Origin: Burkholderia sp. Ac-20379
GTDB taxonomy: Bacteria > Pseudomonadota > Gammaproteobacteria > Burkholderiales > Burkholderiaceae
Assembly: GCF_017104645.1 (NCBI RefSeq)
Contig: NZ_JAAGPF010000012.1
Location: forward strand, 1-51,041
Direction of reading: 5' to 3'
DNA: 51,041 nt
Shown here piece after piece: positions 24,152-32,262 of this stretch (positions are counted from its first letter, which is position 1; each line of letters begins with the position of its first letter). The notes beneath the pieces were generated by a model. It saw nothing but the letters and a program-made list of their open reading frames with translations. It was not told the DNA's origin and did no database searches. The position numbers and the translations under genes were made by a program.

Positions 24152-24967
24152 TTAGTTGACCTTCAGTGCGCCGCCGCGGCCCAGGCCGCCGCGCACGTCC
24201 TGCGCCTTGTAGCTGCGCAGCGCCACGACCATCTTGTTCCAGGCGTCGATGAACGCCACCACGGTCGCCTTGCCTTCCGGCGTCGACGAGAAACCGCCGA
24301 GCGCGCCGCCTGCGCCGCCGCCGAAGCCGGCCAGCGCCGCGCCCCAGTTGGTGGCCGTCGAGCTGCCTTCGGCTGCCGCGATCTGCACGGCCGAGCGCAC
24401 GTCGAACAGCGTCAGCGTCACGACCGAGGCCTTGCTCTTCAGCGAGCCGGCCAGCGCGCCGATCCCGCCGCCGAAGATGCTGCCCACCGCGCCGCCCAGG
24501 CCGCCGATCGCCGAATCGTTGACGACGATGTTCGGTTCCATGTAGTAATCGGCCGCGACGCGCTGGCCCTTCTGCTGCTTCGAGCCGGCGCGGTATTCGC
24601 CCGAGCTGCGTTGCAGCTCGGTGATGCGTTGCAGGCGCGCGTCCGTCTTCTGGTTGCCGACCGACGTGATCACGAAGCAGTTCGACTGCTGCACGGCCAG
24701 GCGCAGCAGCGGATCGATGCTGGTGACTTTGGTGGCGCTGCCGAACGGGCCGAACCAATCCGCGTTGCGGCCGTCGTCGACTGCGATCGTACCGAGCGGA
24801 GACGTGCAATGCTCGAGCGTCGAATCGGCGCCCGCGCTGGTCGCGCCGCCGGCCGCGCCGGTCACGCCGATGTTCTGGCCGCCGGGCGTCACCATGCCGC
24901 CGCATGCGGCGAGGGAAGCGGCCAGTGCGGCCGCCGCCGTGATCCTGAGGGTGGAAGTGATGTTCAT
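24152..24967 (-). CDS. CsgG-like outer-membrane lipoprotein
   Basis: The 271-residue protein has a lipobox (LAAC, Cys22) and a CsgG-like body: DPLLRLAVQQSNCFVI, ADYYMEPNIVV, a central glycine-rich segment (about 155-180) and VTLTLFDVRSAVQIAAAEGSS, then GKATVVAFIDAWNKMV. CsgG forms the curli secretion pore; homologues export or organise surface proteins. The glycine-rich part is larger than in CsgG itself, so it is a relative rather than an orthologue. No curli csgA/B/E/F genes are visible. It sits between a Sel1 lipoprotein and a repeat lipoprotein on the same strand. Confidence 0.72.
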   Translation of the reverse strand: MNITSTLRITAAAALAASLAACGGMVTPGGQNIGVTGAAGGATSAGADSTLEHCTSPLGTIAVDDGRNADWFGPFGSATKVTSIDPLLRLAVQQSNCFVITSVGNQKTDARLQRITELQRSSGEYRAGSKQQKGQRVAADYYMEPNIVVNDSAIGGLGGAVGSIFGGGIGALAGSLKSKASVVTLTLFDVRSAVQIAAAEGSSTATNWGAALAGFGGGAGGALGGFSSTPEGKATVVAFIDAWNKMVVALRSYKAQDVRGGLGRGGALKVN

Positions 24968-25091
24968 GTCGTTGTCGAATGATGTGAAACGATGTCCGGC
25001 TTACGCTTCGGTGCGAACCTCGATAAGCCCCCCGGCATGGTTCGCGAAAGGTGTGGTCTCCCCGTCGCGGCCCCCCATGCTTAGGAATCCG

Positions 25092-25679
25092 TCAATACCA
25101 GTACCAGGTCGTCTGTTGCCAGACGCCGTAGTAGGTGTAGCCGGAATTCCAATAGCCGTAATAGACGTCGCGCCAGCGCGAACGCCATTTGAAATCGTCC
25201 TCGTCGGCCTTCTTGGCGTCGCGAGCCTGCTGCAGCAGCTTGGCGGATTCCTTGTCGCCGCGGTCGGCGGCGATCGACAGCCATCGGTCCGCTTCGCGCG
25301 GATCGGAGCCCATCTCTTCGAGGCCGAACAGGTAGAACACGCCGAGCGCCTTCTGCGCGCGCAGGTCGCCGTGCTCGGCGGCCTCGCGCATCCATTTGAG
25401 CGCTTGATAGCTGTCCTGACGAACGCCGTCGCCACGGAAGTAGCGCAGGCCGAGATCGTAGGCGGCCTTCGGCTGGGATTTCGCGCTCTGCTTGAGCGCG
25501 GCGATGCGCGGATCCTCGCGATCCTGGGCAGCGTCGTTCAATTCGGTGGTGACGACGTTTTTCGGACGATCGGCGCAGCCTTGATCGTCGCAGATGCGAA
25601 CCATGTTGCTCGGTTGCGGCTGCACGCACGCGGCGAGCGCGAGCAGCAACGACGGCACCATGAACAGGCGGTAATGCAT
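25092..25679 (-). CDS. Sel1-repeat lipoprotein with aromatic tail
   Basis: The 195-residue protein has a lipoprotein signal (LAAC, Cys18) and at least two to three Sel1-like repeats (about 68-155: AAYDLGLRYFRGDGVRQDSYQALKWMREAAEHGD, AQKALGVFYLFGLEEM, ADRWLSIAADRGDKESAKLL). It ends in an unusual Tyr/Trp-rich tail of about 22 residues (YYGYWNSGYTYYGVW). Sel1 repeats mediate protein contacts. It is the first gene of the envelope block and lies 124 nt before the CsgG-like gene. The tail is not part of any Sel1 family I know. Confidence 0.85.
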   Translation of the reverse strand: MHYRLFMVPSLLLALAACVQPQPSNMVRICDDQGCADRPKNVVTTELNDAAQDREDPRIAALKQSAKSQPKAAYDLGLRYFRGDGVRQDSYQALKWMREAAEHGDLRAQKALGVFYLFGLEEMGSDPREADRWLSIAADRGDKESAKLLQQARDAKKADEDDFKWRSRWRDVYYGYWNSGYTYYGVWQQTTWYWY

Positions 25680-26244
25680 GACGGCCCCCCGGCTCGGATC
25701 GGGTCGCTTCGACTGCCGGTTCGGACGCCCGCTGCACGCGGTGAAGCGCTTCGCACCGGAGCGGCGCGCAAGCCAAACGTTTCAAAGGTCGGCAGGCACG
25801 CGGCCCGCGGTTTCTCTCTACCGGAACTGTCTGGCGGTCGTACTGTCTCTCGTGAACGCAAGTGTTCGTGGGCGCAGGCCCGGCGGCCGCGGCAAACGAA
25901 TCGGCGATCCCTGCGGGACCCCACGCGGTTCGTCATCCTGACGATAACGATAACAATTTGAGAATTCAGCGCGAGCCGTGTGTTTCCGGCTTTTCGTGAA
26001 GCTGAATCCTAAATTCTCCAGTCGAAAACGCGAGTGCCTTTCCGTCCACGATTCGTTTCCATGCGTCTCAATCGTATGGGATCCGGAACTTTGTGTCGGG
26101 GCGCACCGACGGCGATTTCGGGCATCATGGCGGCGCCCGTCACCGCTGCCGGGCACGGGTCGGCGCAAGCCGCCGGCCCGCACCGAACCCGACGGCGCGA
26201 ACGGCCTGGCCGCCTGCACGCGCCGCATCACGCAGAGAGCCAGC
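25680..26244. other. Divergent intergenic region
   Basis: These 565 nt separate the Sel1 lipoprotein from the PASTA-like secreted protein. I see no credible gene. The region holds a Fur-box-like 19-mer at 25943-25961 and, next to it, a long interrupted inverted repeat (GAGAATTCAGC at 25960-25970 against GCTGAA at 26001 and ATTCTC at 26013). Confidence 0.5.
25943..25961 (+). promoter_or_regulatory. Fur-box-like sequence
   Basis: Position by position, 13 of 19 bases agree with the classical Fur consensus GATAATGATAATCATTATC, with an intact GATAAcGATAA first half. It lies between divergent envelope genes. No iron function is known nearby, so binding is uncertain. Confidence 0.3.
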
Positions 26245-27159
26245 ATGTTCCGTTCCCTTACCGAAACCGGCCCGAACCGGGCGTCACGCCGGCCGAGCCA
26301 TGCTCAGGCGATTGCCTGCATGGTTGCGTGCACAAGCATCCTGTTCGCCATCGCGCCGCCCGCATCCGCCCAGGTTCGCGTTCATTCCGAAGTCGCCGGC
26401 ACGTCGCTGGTGGAACTGTCGGCGCTGCCCCGGTCGCCCGAAACCGCACCGGTGCCCGAGTTCTGCGCGCACTACCGTCTCGACGCCACCGCGCTGTCGC
26501 CGGCCGGCCGCGCGGTCGAGGCGCTCGGCTGGTATGCGATGTCGGACGCGCCGCTGGGCCGGTATCGCGTGGTGTCGTTCGCCAGCGGGTTCGAGCCGGG
26601 CACGAGCGGGATCTGCATGCCGCGCCATACGAACCTCGGCATCTTCGACGGCAAGAAACTGGTGGCGCTCGCCTATCTCGCCCACGCATCGCAATGGCAA
26701 TTCGGTACGCTCGATCCGCTCGAAACCGGCGGCCTGCTGATCAGCGAAGGCGAACAGGTGGGCGGCCCGGTGGCCGAACTGCATCAGCAGGACGAAGGAT
26801 TGGCGCTGACCGACGTGGCCGCGTCGCGCACGTTCTGCGGCGGGCGCGCGATCGTGCCGAACGTGTTCGGCAAATCGATCGCCGCGGCCCGCAAGATCCT
26901 GATCGCGGCCGGCTGGCAGCCGGTGCGCCCCGACGAAAAGCCCGGCCCCGACGACGCCGCGGCCGGCCTCGCGAAGCACGGCGTGATCGAGGCGGAAACC
27001 TGCTCGGGCACCGGCGTGGGCTATTGCGGCTACACCTATCGCAACGCGAGCGCCTATCTGTCGGTGGTCACCGTCGGCGGCGATCCGGATCCGCGCAACG
27101 ACAACGTGGTGAGCGCGCAGGCCGGATGCGAGAAGGCCCGCGCACAGCCATCCCATTGA
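26245..27159 (+). CDS. Secreted protein with PASTA-like motif
   Basis: The 304-residue protein has a long signal peptide (cleavage after PPASA, about residue 42). The mature part begins with VRVHSEVAGTSLVELSALP and has a central beta-rich region. Near residue 215 comes a PASTA-like segment (IVPNVFGKSIAAARKILIAAGWQPV), followed by four cysteines (CSGTGVGYCGY and flanks). PASTA modules bind muropeptides or beta-lactams in other proteins; a single degenerate copy in a periplasmic protein is not diagnostic. The ATG at 26245 gives the clean signal peptide. No operon partner is evident; the drug exporter starts 108 nt downstream. Confidence 0.65.
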   Translation: MFRSLTETGPNRASRRPSHAQAIACMVACTSILFAIAPPASAQVRVHSEVAGTSLVELSALPRSPETAPVPEFCAHYRLDATALSPAGRAVEALGWYAMSDAPLGRYRVVSFASGFEPGTSGICMPRHTNLGIFDGKKLVALAYLAHASQWQFGTLDPLETGGLLISEGEQVGGPVAELHQQDEGLALTDVAASRTFCGGRAIVPNVFGKSIAAARKILIAAGWQPVRPDEKPGPDDAAAGLAKHGVIEAETCSGTGVGYCGYTYRNASAYLSVVTVGGDPDPRNDNVVSAQAGCEKARAQPSH

Positions 27160-27267
27160 GCCGGCAACGATTGATCGCGCAATAATCGGGGAACCGGCGT
27201 ATGGTCACGGTCTGACTGCCCGCCGCCCGGCTTTCAGTTTCGTTACTTGCCGCTCCCTCCCCGACTC

Positions 27268-28641
27268 ATGACGCGATCACCTTCTCAATCGGCGCTGCTC
27301 TGGATCGTAGCCGCCGGCTTCTTCATGCAAGCCCTCGACACCACCATCGTCAACACGGCGCTGCCGTCGATCGCGCGCGCGTTCGGCGAGGACACGCTGT
27401 CGATGCGCTCCGTGGTGGTGGCCTACACGCTGACCATGGCGATGCTCACGCCGGCCTCGGGCTGGCTCGCCGACCGCTACGGCACGCGCTCGGTCTACTT
27501 CGCCGCGATCCTGGTGTTCTCGATCGGCTCGCTCGCCTGCGCGGGCTCGCACACCGCCTCGCAACTCGTGATCGCGCGCATCGTGCAGGGCATCGGCGGC
27601 TCGATGCTGCTGCCGGTGGGGCGGCTCGCGGTGCTGCGCAGCGTGCCCGGCGAAGCGTATGTGGGCGCGCTCGCGTTCGTGTCGGTGTCCGCGCAGGTCG
27701 CCCCGATCATCGGCCCGACGCTCGGCGGCTGGTTCGCGCAGGCGTTGTCGTGGCGCTGGATCTTCTTCGTCAACGTGCCGATCGGCGCGGCCGGTCTGCT
27801 CGCCGTCCTGCGCTATCTGCCGGCGGACGGCCTCGCCGAGCGCGAACCGTTCGACCTGATCGGCTGCGTGCTGCTGTCGCTGGCGATGCTGGCCTGCTCG
27901 CTCGCGCTCGACATGCCGGCGATACCCGCGCGCGGCCCGTGGATCGCCGCCGCCACGCTCGGCGGCGCGCTGGCCGTGCTCGCCTACGTGGCGCACGCGC
28001 GCCGCCGCGAGCGCCCGCTGTTCCGGCTCGGCCTGTTCGCGGATCGCAAATTCAGCACCGGGCTGATCGGCAACCTGGTGTGCCGGATCGGCACCAGCGC
28101 CGTGCCGTTCCTGCTGCCGCTGCAGATGCAGCTCGGCTTCGGCTACACGCCGCTGCATGCGGGCCTCGTGCTGCTGCCGGCCGCGATCGCCGGGGTGGTC
28201 ACCAAGCGCTGGATCGCGCCGCTCGTGAAGCGCTTCGGCTACGTGCCGTTCCTCAAGGTGAACACGCTGATCGTCGGCGCGTCGATCCTCGGCTTCGCGG
28301 CGATCGCGCCGCACACGCCGCTGCTGGTCATTCTTCTGCTGCTGGCCGCGTTCGGCGGCGCGAACTCGATGCAGTTCGCCGCCATGAACAGCATCACGCT
28401 GAAGGATCTGTCGCACCGCGACGCGAGCGCCGGCAACGGCCTGTTCTCGATGGTGCAGATGCTCGCGATGGGCCTGGGCGTGTCGATCGGCGGCGGCTTC
28501 GCGAGCCTGCTGGCCGGCCCCGACGGCAGCGAACTGTTCGGCATCCGGATGAGTTTCCTGCTGGTGGGCGCGATCACGATGGCCTCGACGCTGGTGTTCG
28601 GCTCGCTCGGCAGCCACCCGCCCGTCGCCAGCGCCCGCTGA
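27268..28641 (+). CDS. MFS drug exporter, DHA2/MdtD-like
   Basis: The 457-residue protein has about 12-14 membrane helices. The first carries MQALDTTIVNTALPSIARAFG, the DHA2 family signature, and GWLADRYGTRSVYF forms motif A. RIVQGIGGSMLLPVGRLAVLR and PIIGPTLGGWF (motif C-like, antiporter type) follow. Strong similarity of the opening to E. coli MdtD is recognised by eye. It should export drugs or metabolites by proton antiport. A strong T-rich terminator follows immediately. No dedicated regulator is adjacent. Confidence 0.9.
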   Translation: MTRSPSQSALLWIVAAGFFMQALDTTIVNTALPSIARAFGEDTLSMRSVVVAYTLTMAMLTPASGWLADRYGTRSVYFAAILVFSIGSLACAGSHTASQLVIARIVQGIGGSMLLPVGRLAVLRSVPGEAYVGALAFVSVSAQVAPIIGPTLGGWFAQALSWRWIFFVNVPIGAAGLLAVLRYLPADGLAEREPFDLIGCVLLSLAMLACSLALDMPAIPARGPWIAAATLGGALAVLAYVAHARRRERPLFRLGLFADRKFSTGLIGNLVCRIGTSAVPFLLPLQMQLGFGYTPLHAGLVLLPAAIAGVVTKRWIAPLVKRFGYVPFLKVNTLIVGASILGFAAIAPHTPLLVILLLLAAFGGANSMQFAAMNSITLKDLSHRDASAGNGLFSMVQMLAMGLGVSIGGGFASLLAGPDGSELFGIRMSFLLVGAITMASTLVFGSLGSHPPVASAR

Positions 28642-28681
28642 AAAAATCGGGGCGCCAAGCCCCGGCTTCCCCCGTTTTTTT
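28641..28681 (+). terminator. Rho-independent terminator after the MdtD-like gene
   Basis: An A-rich arm with CGGGG (28641-28652) pairs with CCCCCG and a run of seven T (28670-28681). An inner GGGGC-GCCAA-GCCCC hairpin competes with or extends it. The T tract makes intrinsic termination convincing. Confidence 0.75.
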
Positions 28682-28687
28682 GGCGAC

Positions 28688-28715
28688 CTATACTTCGGAC
28701 ATCGCCGAAGTGTAG
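28688..28715. promoter_or_regulatory. Palindromic operator upstream of the binding-protein gene
   Basis: CTATACTTCGG (28688-28698) and CCGAAGTGTAG (28705-28715) are inverted repeats with one mismatch, spaced by 6 nt. The core ACTTCGG-N6-CCGAAGT recurs almost exactly upstream of the agmatinase-family gene (32163-32181), so both genes probably answer to one regulator, most likely the LysR protein encoded between them. Confidence 0.65.
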
Positions 28716-28826
28716 TTCTGAAATCGCAAATACTTTCGACAAATTTGGCTCTCCAGAATGCTTCTCGACGCGGCGCCGACGGTGGGTCGGCAGGGCGGCA
28801 CACCGACTCGCTACGAGGAGAGAACG

Positions 28827-29969
28827 ATGAAGCAGCAATGGATGGCAATGGGGTTCGCGGCGCTTACCGGCGCGATGATGGCAACGGGCGCGCAGGCGGC
28901 CGACGAGCAGGTGGTGAAGTTCGGGCTGACCGGCCCGCTCACGGGCTCGCAGGCAGCCACCGGCAAGGATGACGAGAACGGCGTGCGGCTCGCGATCGAG
29001 CGCCTGAACGCGCAGGGGCTCGTGATCGGCGGGCGCAAGACCCGCTTCGAGCTGATCTCGCAGGACGACGCGGGCGACCCGCGCACCGGCATGACGGTCG
29101 CGCAGAACCTGATCGACGCGAAGGTCAGCGCGATCTTCGGGCCGTTCAATTCGGGCGTGGCGCTGCCGATCTCGGCCCCCGTCAACAACGCGAACATCGT
29201 GCTGGCCACGGTGGCGTCGAACCCGTCGATCACGCAGCACGGCTATCCGTTCGTATTCCGAATTTCGGCGAGCGACACGCAGCTCGGCGCGCGGATGGGC
29301 ACGTTCGCCGCCAAGCAGTTGAAGCTGAAGCGCATCGCCGTGGTGGACGATCGCACCGCCTACGGCCAGGGCCTCGCCGACCAGTTCATCGCGGCCGCGA
29401 AGGCGAACGGCATCGAGGTGGTGGACCGCCAGTACACGTCGGACAAGGCCACCGATTTCCTCGCGATCCTCACGCACATCAAGGGCGCCAACGCGCAGGG
29501 CGTGTTCTACGGCGGCTACTACGCGCAGGCCGGCTCGATGCGCAAGCAGATGCAGCGCCTCGGCATGAAGGGCTACCTGCTCGGCGGCGACGCGATGTGC
29601 AACGAGGAGCTCGCGAAGATCGGCGGCGATGCGGTGGACGGCAATGTGTATTGCCCGCAAGGCGGCCCGGTGCTGAGCCAGACGCCGGCCGGCCGGCAGT
29701 TCTCGGCCGACTACGCGAAGCGCTTCAACACGCCGCCGCTGACCTACAGCGCGGCGCTGTACGACGGCGTGAACATCGTGGCGCAGGCGATGGTGAAGGC
29801 CGGCTCGATCGATCCGGCCAAGTACCGCGCGGCGCTGCAGGCGATCGATGCCGACGGCATCTCGGGCCACTACCGCTTCAATCAGGACCGCGATCTGACC
29901 GATTCGCCGATCACGATCTACACCTACCGCAACGGCACCCAGGTGGCGCTGGCGCCGGGCGAGAAGTAA
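28827..29969 (+). CDS. Periplasmic binding protein, branched-chain amino acid (LivK) type
   Basis: The 380-residue protein has a signal peptide (cleavage after AQAA, about residue 25) and a Leu/Ile/Val-binding fold: VKFGLTGPLTGSQAATGKDDENGVRLAIERLN, SQDDAGDPRTGMTVAQNLI, VSAIFGPFNSGVALP, VVDDRTAYGQGLADQF and DFLAILTHIKGANAQGVFYGGYYAQ. It would bring an amino acid or amine to an ABC importer. No permease or ATPase gene is nearby, so it may share another system's membrane part. GAGGAG lies about 8 nt before the ATG at 28827. The operator shared with the agmatinase-family gene suggests a guanidino compound or polyamine precursor as ligand (inference). Confidence 0.9.
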   Translation: MKQQWMAMGFAALTGAMMATGAQAADEQVVKFGLTGPLTGSQAATGKDDENGVRLAIERLNAQGLVIGGRKTRFELISQDDAGDPRTGMTVAQNLIDAKVSAIFGPFNSGVALPISAPVNNANIVLATVASNPSITQHGYPFVFRISASDTQLGARMGTFAAKQLKLKRIAVVDDRTAYGQGLADQFIAAAKANGIEVVDRQYTSDKATDFLAILTHIKGANAQGVFYGGYYAQAGSMRKQMQRLGMKGYLLGGDAMCNEELAKIGGDAVDGNVYCPQGGPVLSQTPAGRQFSADYAKRFNTPPLTYSAALYDGVNIVAQAMVKAGSIDPAKYRAALQAIDADGISGHYRFNQDRDLTDSPITIYTYRNGTQVALAPGEK

Positions 29970-30065
29970 GCACACCGCACGACGCCCTCGCACCGCGCAT
30001 TTTCCGGAGGCCCGGCCGCGCATCGCGCACGGCCGGGCCTCGACCATCGTGCATGAGGGACGAAC

Positions 30066-30983
30066 GTGCAAATCCAGGATACCGACCTCAAGCTGCTGCG
30101 CATCTTCGCGACCATCGCGCAGTGCGGCGGCTTTTCCGCCGCGCAATCGGCGCTGAACATCGGCGCCTCGGGCATCAGCGAATACATGGCGCAGCTCGAA
30201 ACGCGCCTCGGCCTGCGGCTGTGCGAGCGCGGCCGCAGCGGCTTCCGGCTGACCGACGACGGCGCGCAACTCTACGACGCCGCGCAACGGCTGCTCGGCG
30301 CGGTGGAAATCTTTCACATGGAAGCGGGCGCGGTGCGCAACCGCCTGCAGGGCGTGCTGCGCTTCGGCCTGATCGAGGCCACGCTGACCGACCTGCATTC
30401 GCCGCTGCTGCCGGCGATCCGCGAGTTCGGCCAGGCCGCGCCCGAAGTGCGGCTCGATCTGCAGATCGCCGCGCCGGCCAGCCTCGTCCAGCACGTGCTC
30501 GACGGGCAACTGCATCTGGCCGTGGGGCCGTTCCCCACGCGCACGCCGGGCATCACCTACACGCCGCTCTATCGCGAGGAACAGGGCCTTTACTGCGCGG
30601 CCACGCATCCGCTCGCCGCGCGCGCCGACGGGCAGGTGCCCGCGTCCGAGCTGGCCGGGTGCCGGCTCGCGGCGCGCTCGTATCTGGCCGAGCAGGAGCT
30701 GGCGCTGCTGGGCCTGCCGCAGGCCGCGGCCACCGTCGACAACGTCGAGGGCCGCGCGATGCTGATCCTGTCGGGCAACACCATCGGCTTCCTGCCGCCG
30801 CACTACGCGAAGCCGTGGGTGGACGGCGGGCTGATGATCCGCATCGATCCGGCGCGCTACGCCACGCATCTCGACTTCGACATCGTCACGCGCAAGAACG
30901 CGGAGCCGACCCGCGTGGTGCAGGCGTTCCGCGAATGCCTGATCGCGGCGGCGGACGTGCTGGCGGGGCCGGCCGCGCGGTAA
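30066..30983 (+). CDS. LysR-family regulator between binding protein and agmatinase
   Basis: The 305-residue protein starts with GTG at 30066 and has the LysR helix-turn-helix (about 5-64: IFATIAQCGGFSAAQSALNIGASGISEYMAQLETRLGLRL) and an effector-binding domain (about 90-290). It lies 96 nt after the binding-protein gene and is convergent with the agmatinase-family gene. Palindromes of the same core precede both of those genes, making it the likely regulator of both. A terminator-like hairpin follows its stop codon. Confidence 0.9.
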   Translation: MQIQDTDLKLLRIFATIAQCGGFSAAQSALNIGASGISEYMAQLETRLGLRLCERGRSGFRLTDDGAQLYDAAQRLLGAVEIFHMEAGAVRNRLQGVLRFGLIEATLTDLHSPLLPAIREFGQAAPEVRLDLQIAAPASLVQHVLDGQLHLAVGPFPTRTPGITYTPLYREEQGLYCAATHPLAARADGQVPASELAGCRLAARSYLAEQELALLGLPQAAATVDNVEGRAMLILSGNTIGFLPPHYAKPWVDGGLMIRIDPARYATHLDFDIVTRKNAEPTRVVQAFRECLIAAADVLAGPAAR

Positions 30984-30988
30984 GCGCG

Positions 30989-31008
30989 AACCCGGCCCCG
31001 CCGGTTTT
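30989..31008 (+). terminator. Terminator after the LysR gene
   Basis: AACCCGGC (30989-30996) pairs with GCCGGTTT (31000-31007) with one mismatch around CCC, and is followed by TTCT. It lies just past the LysR stop, in the convergent gap with the agmatinase-family gene. Confidence 0.55.
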
Positions 31009-31034
31009 CTGCTTCGGTGTTGACTTCGTCAACC

Positions 31035-32030
31035 TTACTTTCCGGCTTCGGCGCTGGTCGCCTCGGCGCGGCGCAGCTTGCGCTGATGCATCACGCGGCC
31101 GAGCGTGTTGAGCAGCAGTTGCGCGGCCAGAATCGATGTGCAGCCCGAATGATCGTAATCGGGCGCCACCTCCACCAGATCGATGCCGATCACCTCGCCC
31201 TGCGCGGCCAGCCCGGCGAATAGTTCCAGGCCTTCGTAATAGAGCAGGCCGCCGTGGCTCGGCGTGCCGGTGCCGGGCGCGATCGACGGATCGAAGCCGT
31301 CGATGTCGATCGTCAGGTAATAGCGCACGCCCTTCGGAATTCTGTCGAGCACGCCCTGAATGCCGAGGCGGCGCAGGTCGCGCACCGAGATGATGTCGGA
31401 GCCCATCTCGCGCGCCTGCGCATAGCCTTCGCGCGCCGTGGACGACACGTTGCGGATGCCGATCTGCGTCATGCCCGTCACGTTGCTGTGCTCGGCCGCG
31501 CGGCGCAGCGGGTTGCCGTGGCCGTGACGCACGCCGTGACGCTCGTCGACGAAATCGAGGTGCGCGTCGATATGGACGATATGGAACGGCGCCTGTTCCG
31601 CGAACGCATTGATGCAGGGGATGTTGATCGAGTGATCGCCGCCCATCACCACCGGCAGCGCGCCGGCCGCGAGGATCTTGCGCACGCCGTATTCGATGTT
31701 GTCGTGGCTGCGCTCGGTGTTGGTGTGGACGATGTCGGCGTCGCCGATGTCGACGATCTTCACTTCGTCGGCCGGCAGGTAGGTGACGTCGTCCTCGAAA
31801 TCGTAGGCGCCGCCGTGGCCGAACGAGAACAGCGTGGAGGCTTCGCGAATCGAGCGCGGGCCGAAGCGCGCGCCGGCGCGCCATTGCGTGCCGCAATCGA
31901 ACGGCGCGCCCATCACGGCGACGTCGGCGTCGATGTTGTCCCAGTCGAGGCAGATCGGCGATTTGGCGAACGTGCAGATGCCGACGAACGGCAGGTTCAG
32001 GCGGCCGCTGTCGTAGGAATTGGTGGACAT
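31035..32030 (-). CDS. speB: Agmatinase / guanidinobutyrase-type ureohydrolase
   Basis: The 331-residue protein has the arginase-family manganese motifs in order: VMGGDHSI, HIDAHLDF and LTIDIDGFDPS, and the length of bacterial agmatinases. Members hydrolyse agmatine, guanidinobutyrate or similar guanidino compounds to an amine and urea. The family is certain; the substrate is not. The symbol speB is therefore tentative, and gbuA is an alternative. The ATG at 32030 was chosen because the longer frame adds non-family residues. A palindrome shared with the binding-protein gene lies 133 nt upstream, so uptake and hydrolysis of the same compound class seem co-regulated. Confidence 0.9.
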   Translation of the reverse strand: MSTNSYDSGRLNLPFVGICTFAKSPICLDWDNIDADVAVMGAPFDCGTQWRAGARFGPRSIREASTLFSFGHGGAYDFEDDVTYLPADEVKIVDIGDADIVHTNTERSHDNIEYGVRKILAAGALPVVMGGDHSINIPCINAFAEQAPFHIVHIDAHLDFVDERHGVRHGHGNPLRRAAEHSNVTGMTQIGIRNVSSTAREGYAQAREMGSDIISVRDLRRLGIQGVLDRIPKGVRYYLTIDIDGFDPSIAPGTGTPSHGGLLYYEGLELFAGLAAQGEVIGIDLVEVAPDYDHSGCTSILAAQLLLNTLGRVMHQRKLRRAEATSAEAGK

Positions 32031-32162
32031 GGTGGCTCCGTATCGGGGGATCGGGGCCGGCCTGCAAGGCAGCCGGCCGAGCGCCGCGCGGGAGGGCGCG
32101 ACGGATTCGGGCCAGTGTAGGGAGCCGTATTGGCGGGAAAAATAGGGGAATCGCGAAGCTCG

Positions 32163-32180
32163 CTTCGGCAATTGCCGAAG
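32163..32180. promoter_or_regulatory. Palindromic operator upstream of the agmatinase-family gene
   Basis: CTTCGGCAATTGCCGAAG is a perfect 18-bp palindrome; with the next T it becomes CTTCGG-N6-CCGAAGT. This is the same core as at 28692-28711. It lies 133 nt upstream of the agmatinase start on the coding side. Confidence 0.65.
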
Positions 32181-32262
32181 TGAACGCCGGTGGCGGCGGT
32201 CACGGCGCGGGCCGCGCCGCCGCGCGGGGCCGGGCAGGCGCCCGGAACCCGCCGCGCCGCGC

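Noticed and set aside
28239-30869. An 876-codon open frame on the minus strand
   Set aside because: It lies antisense to the drug exporter, the binding protein and the LysR gene; long antisense frames are expected at this GC content and it has no family pattern.
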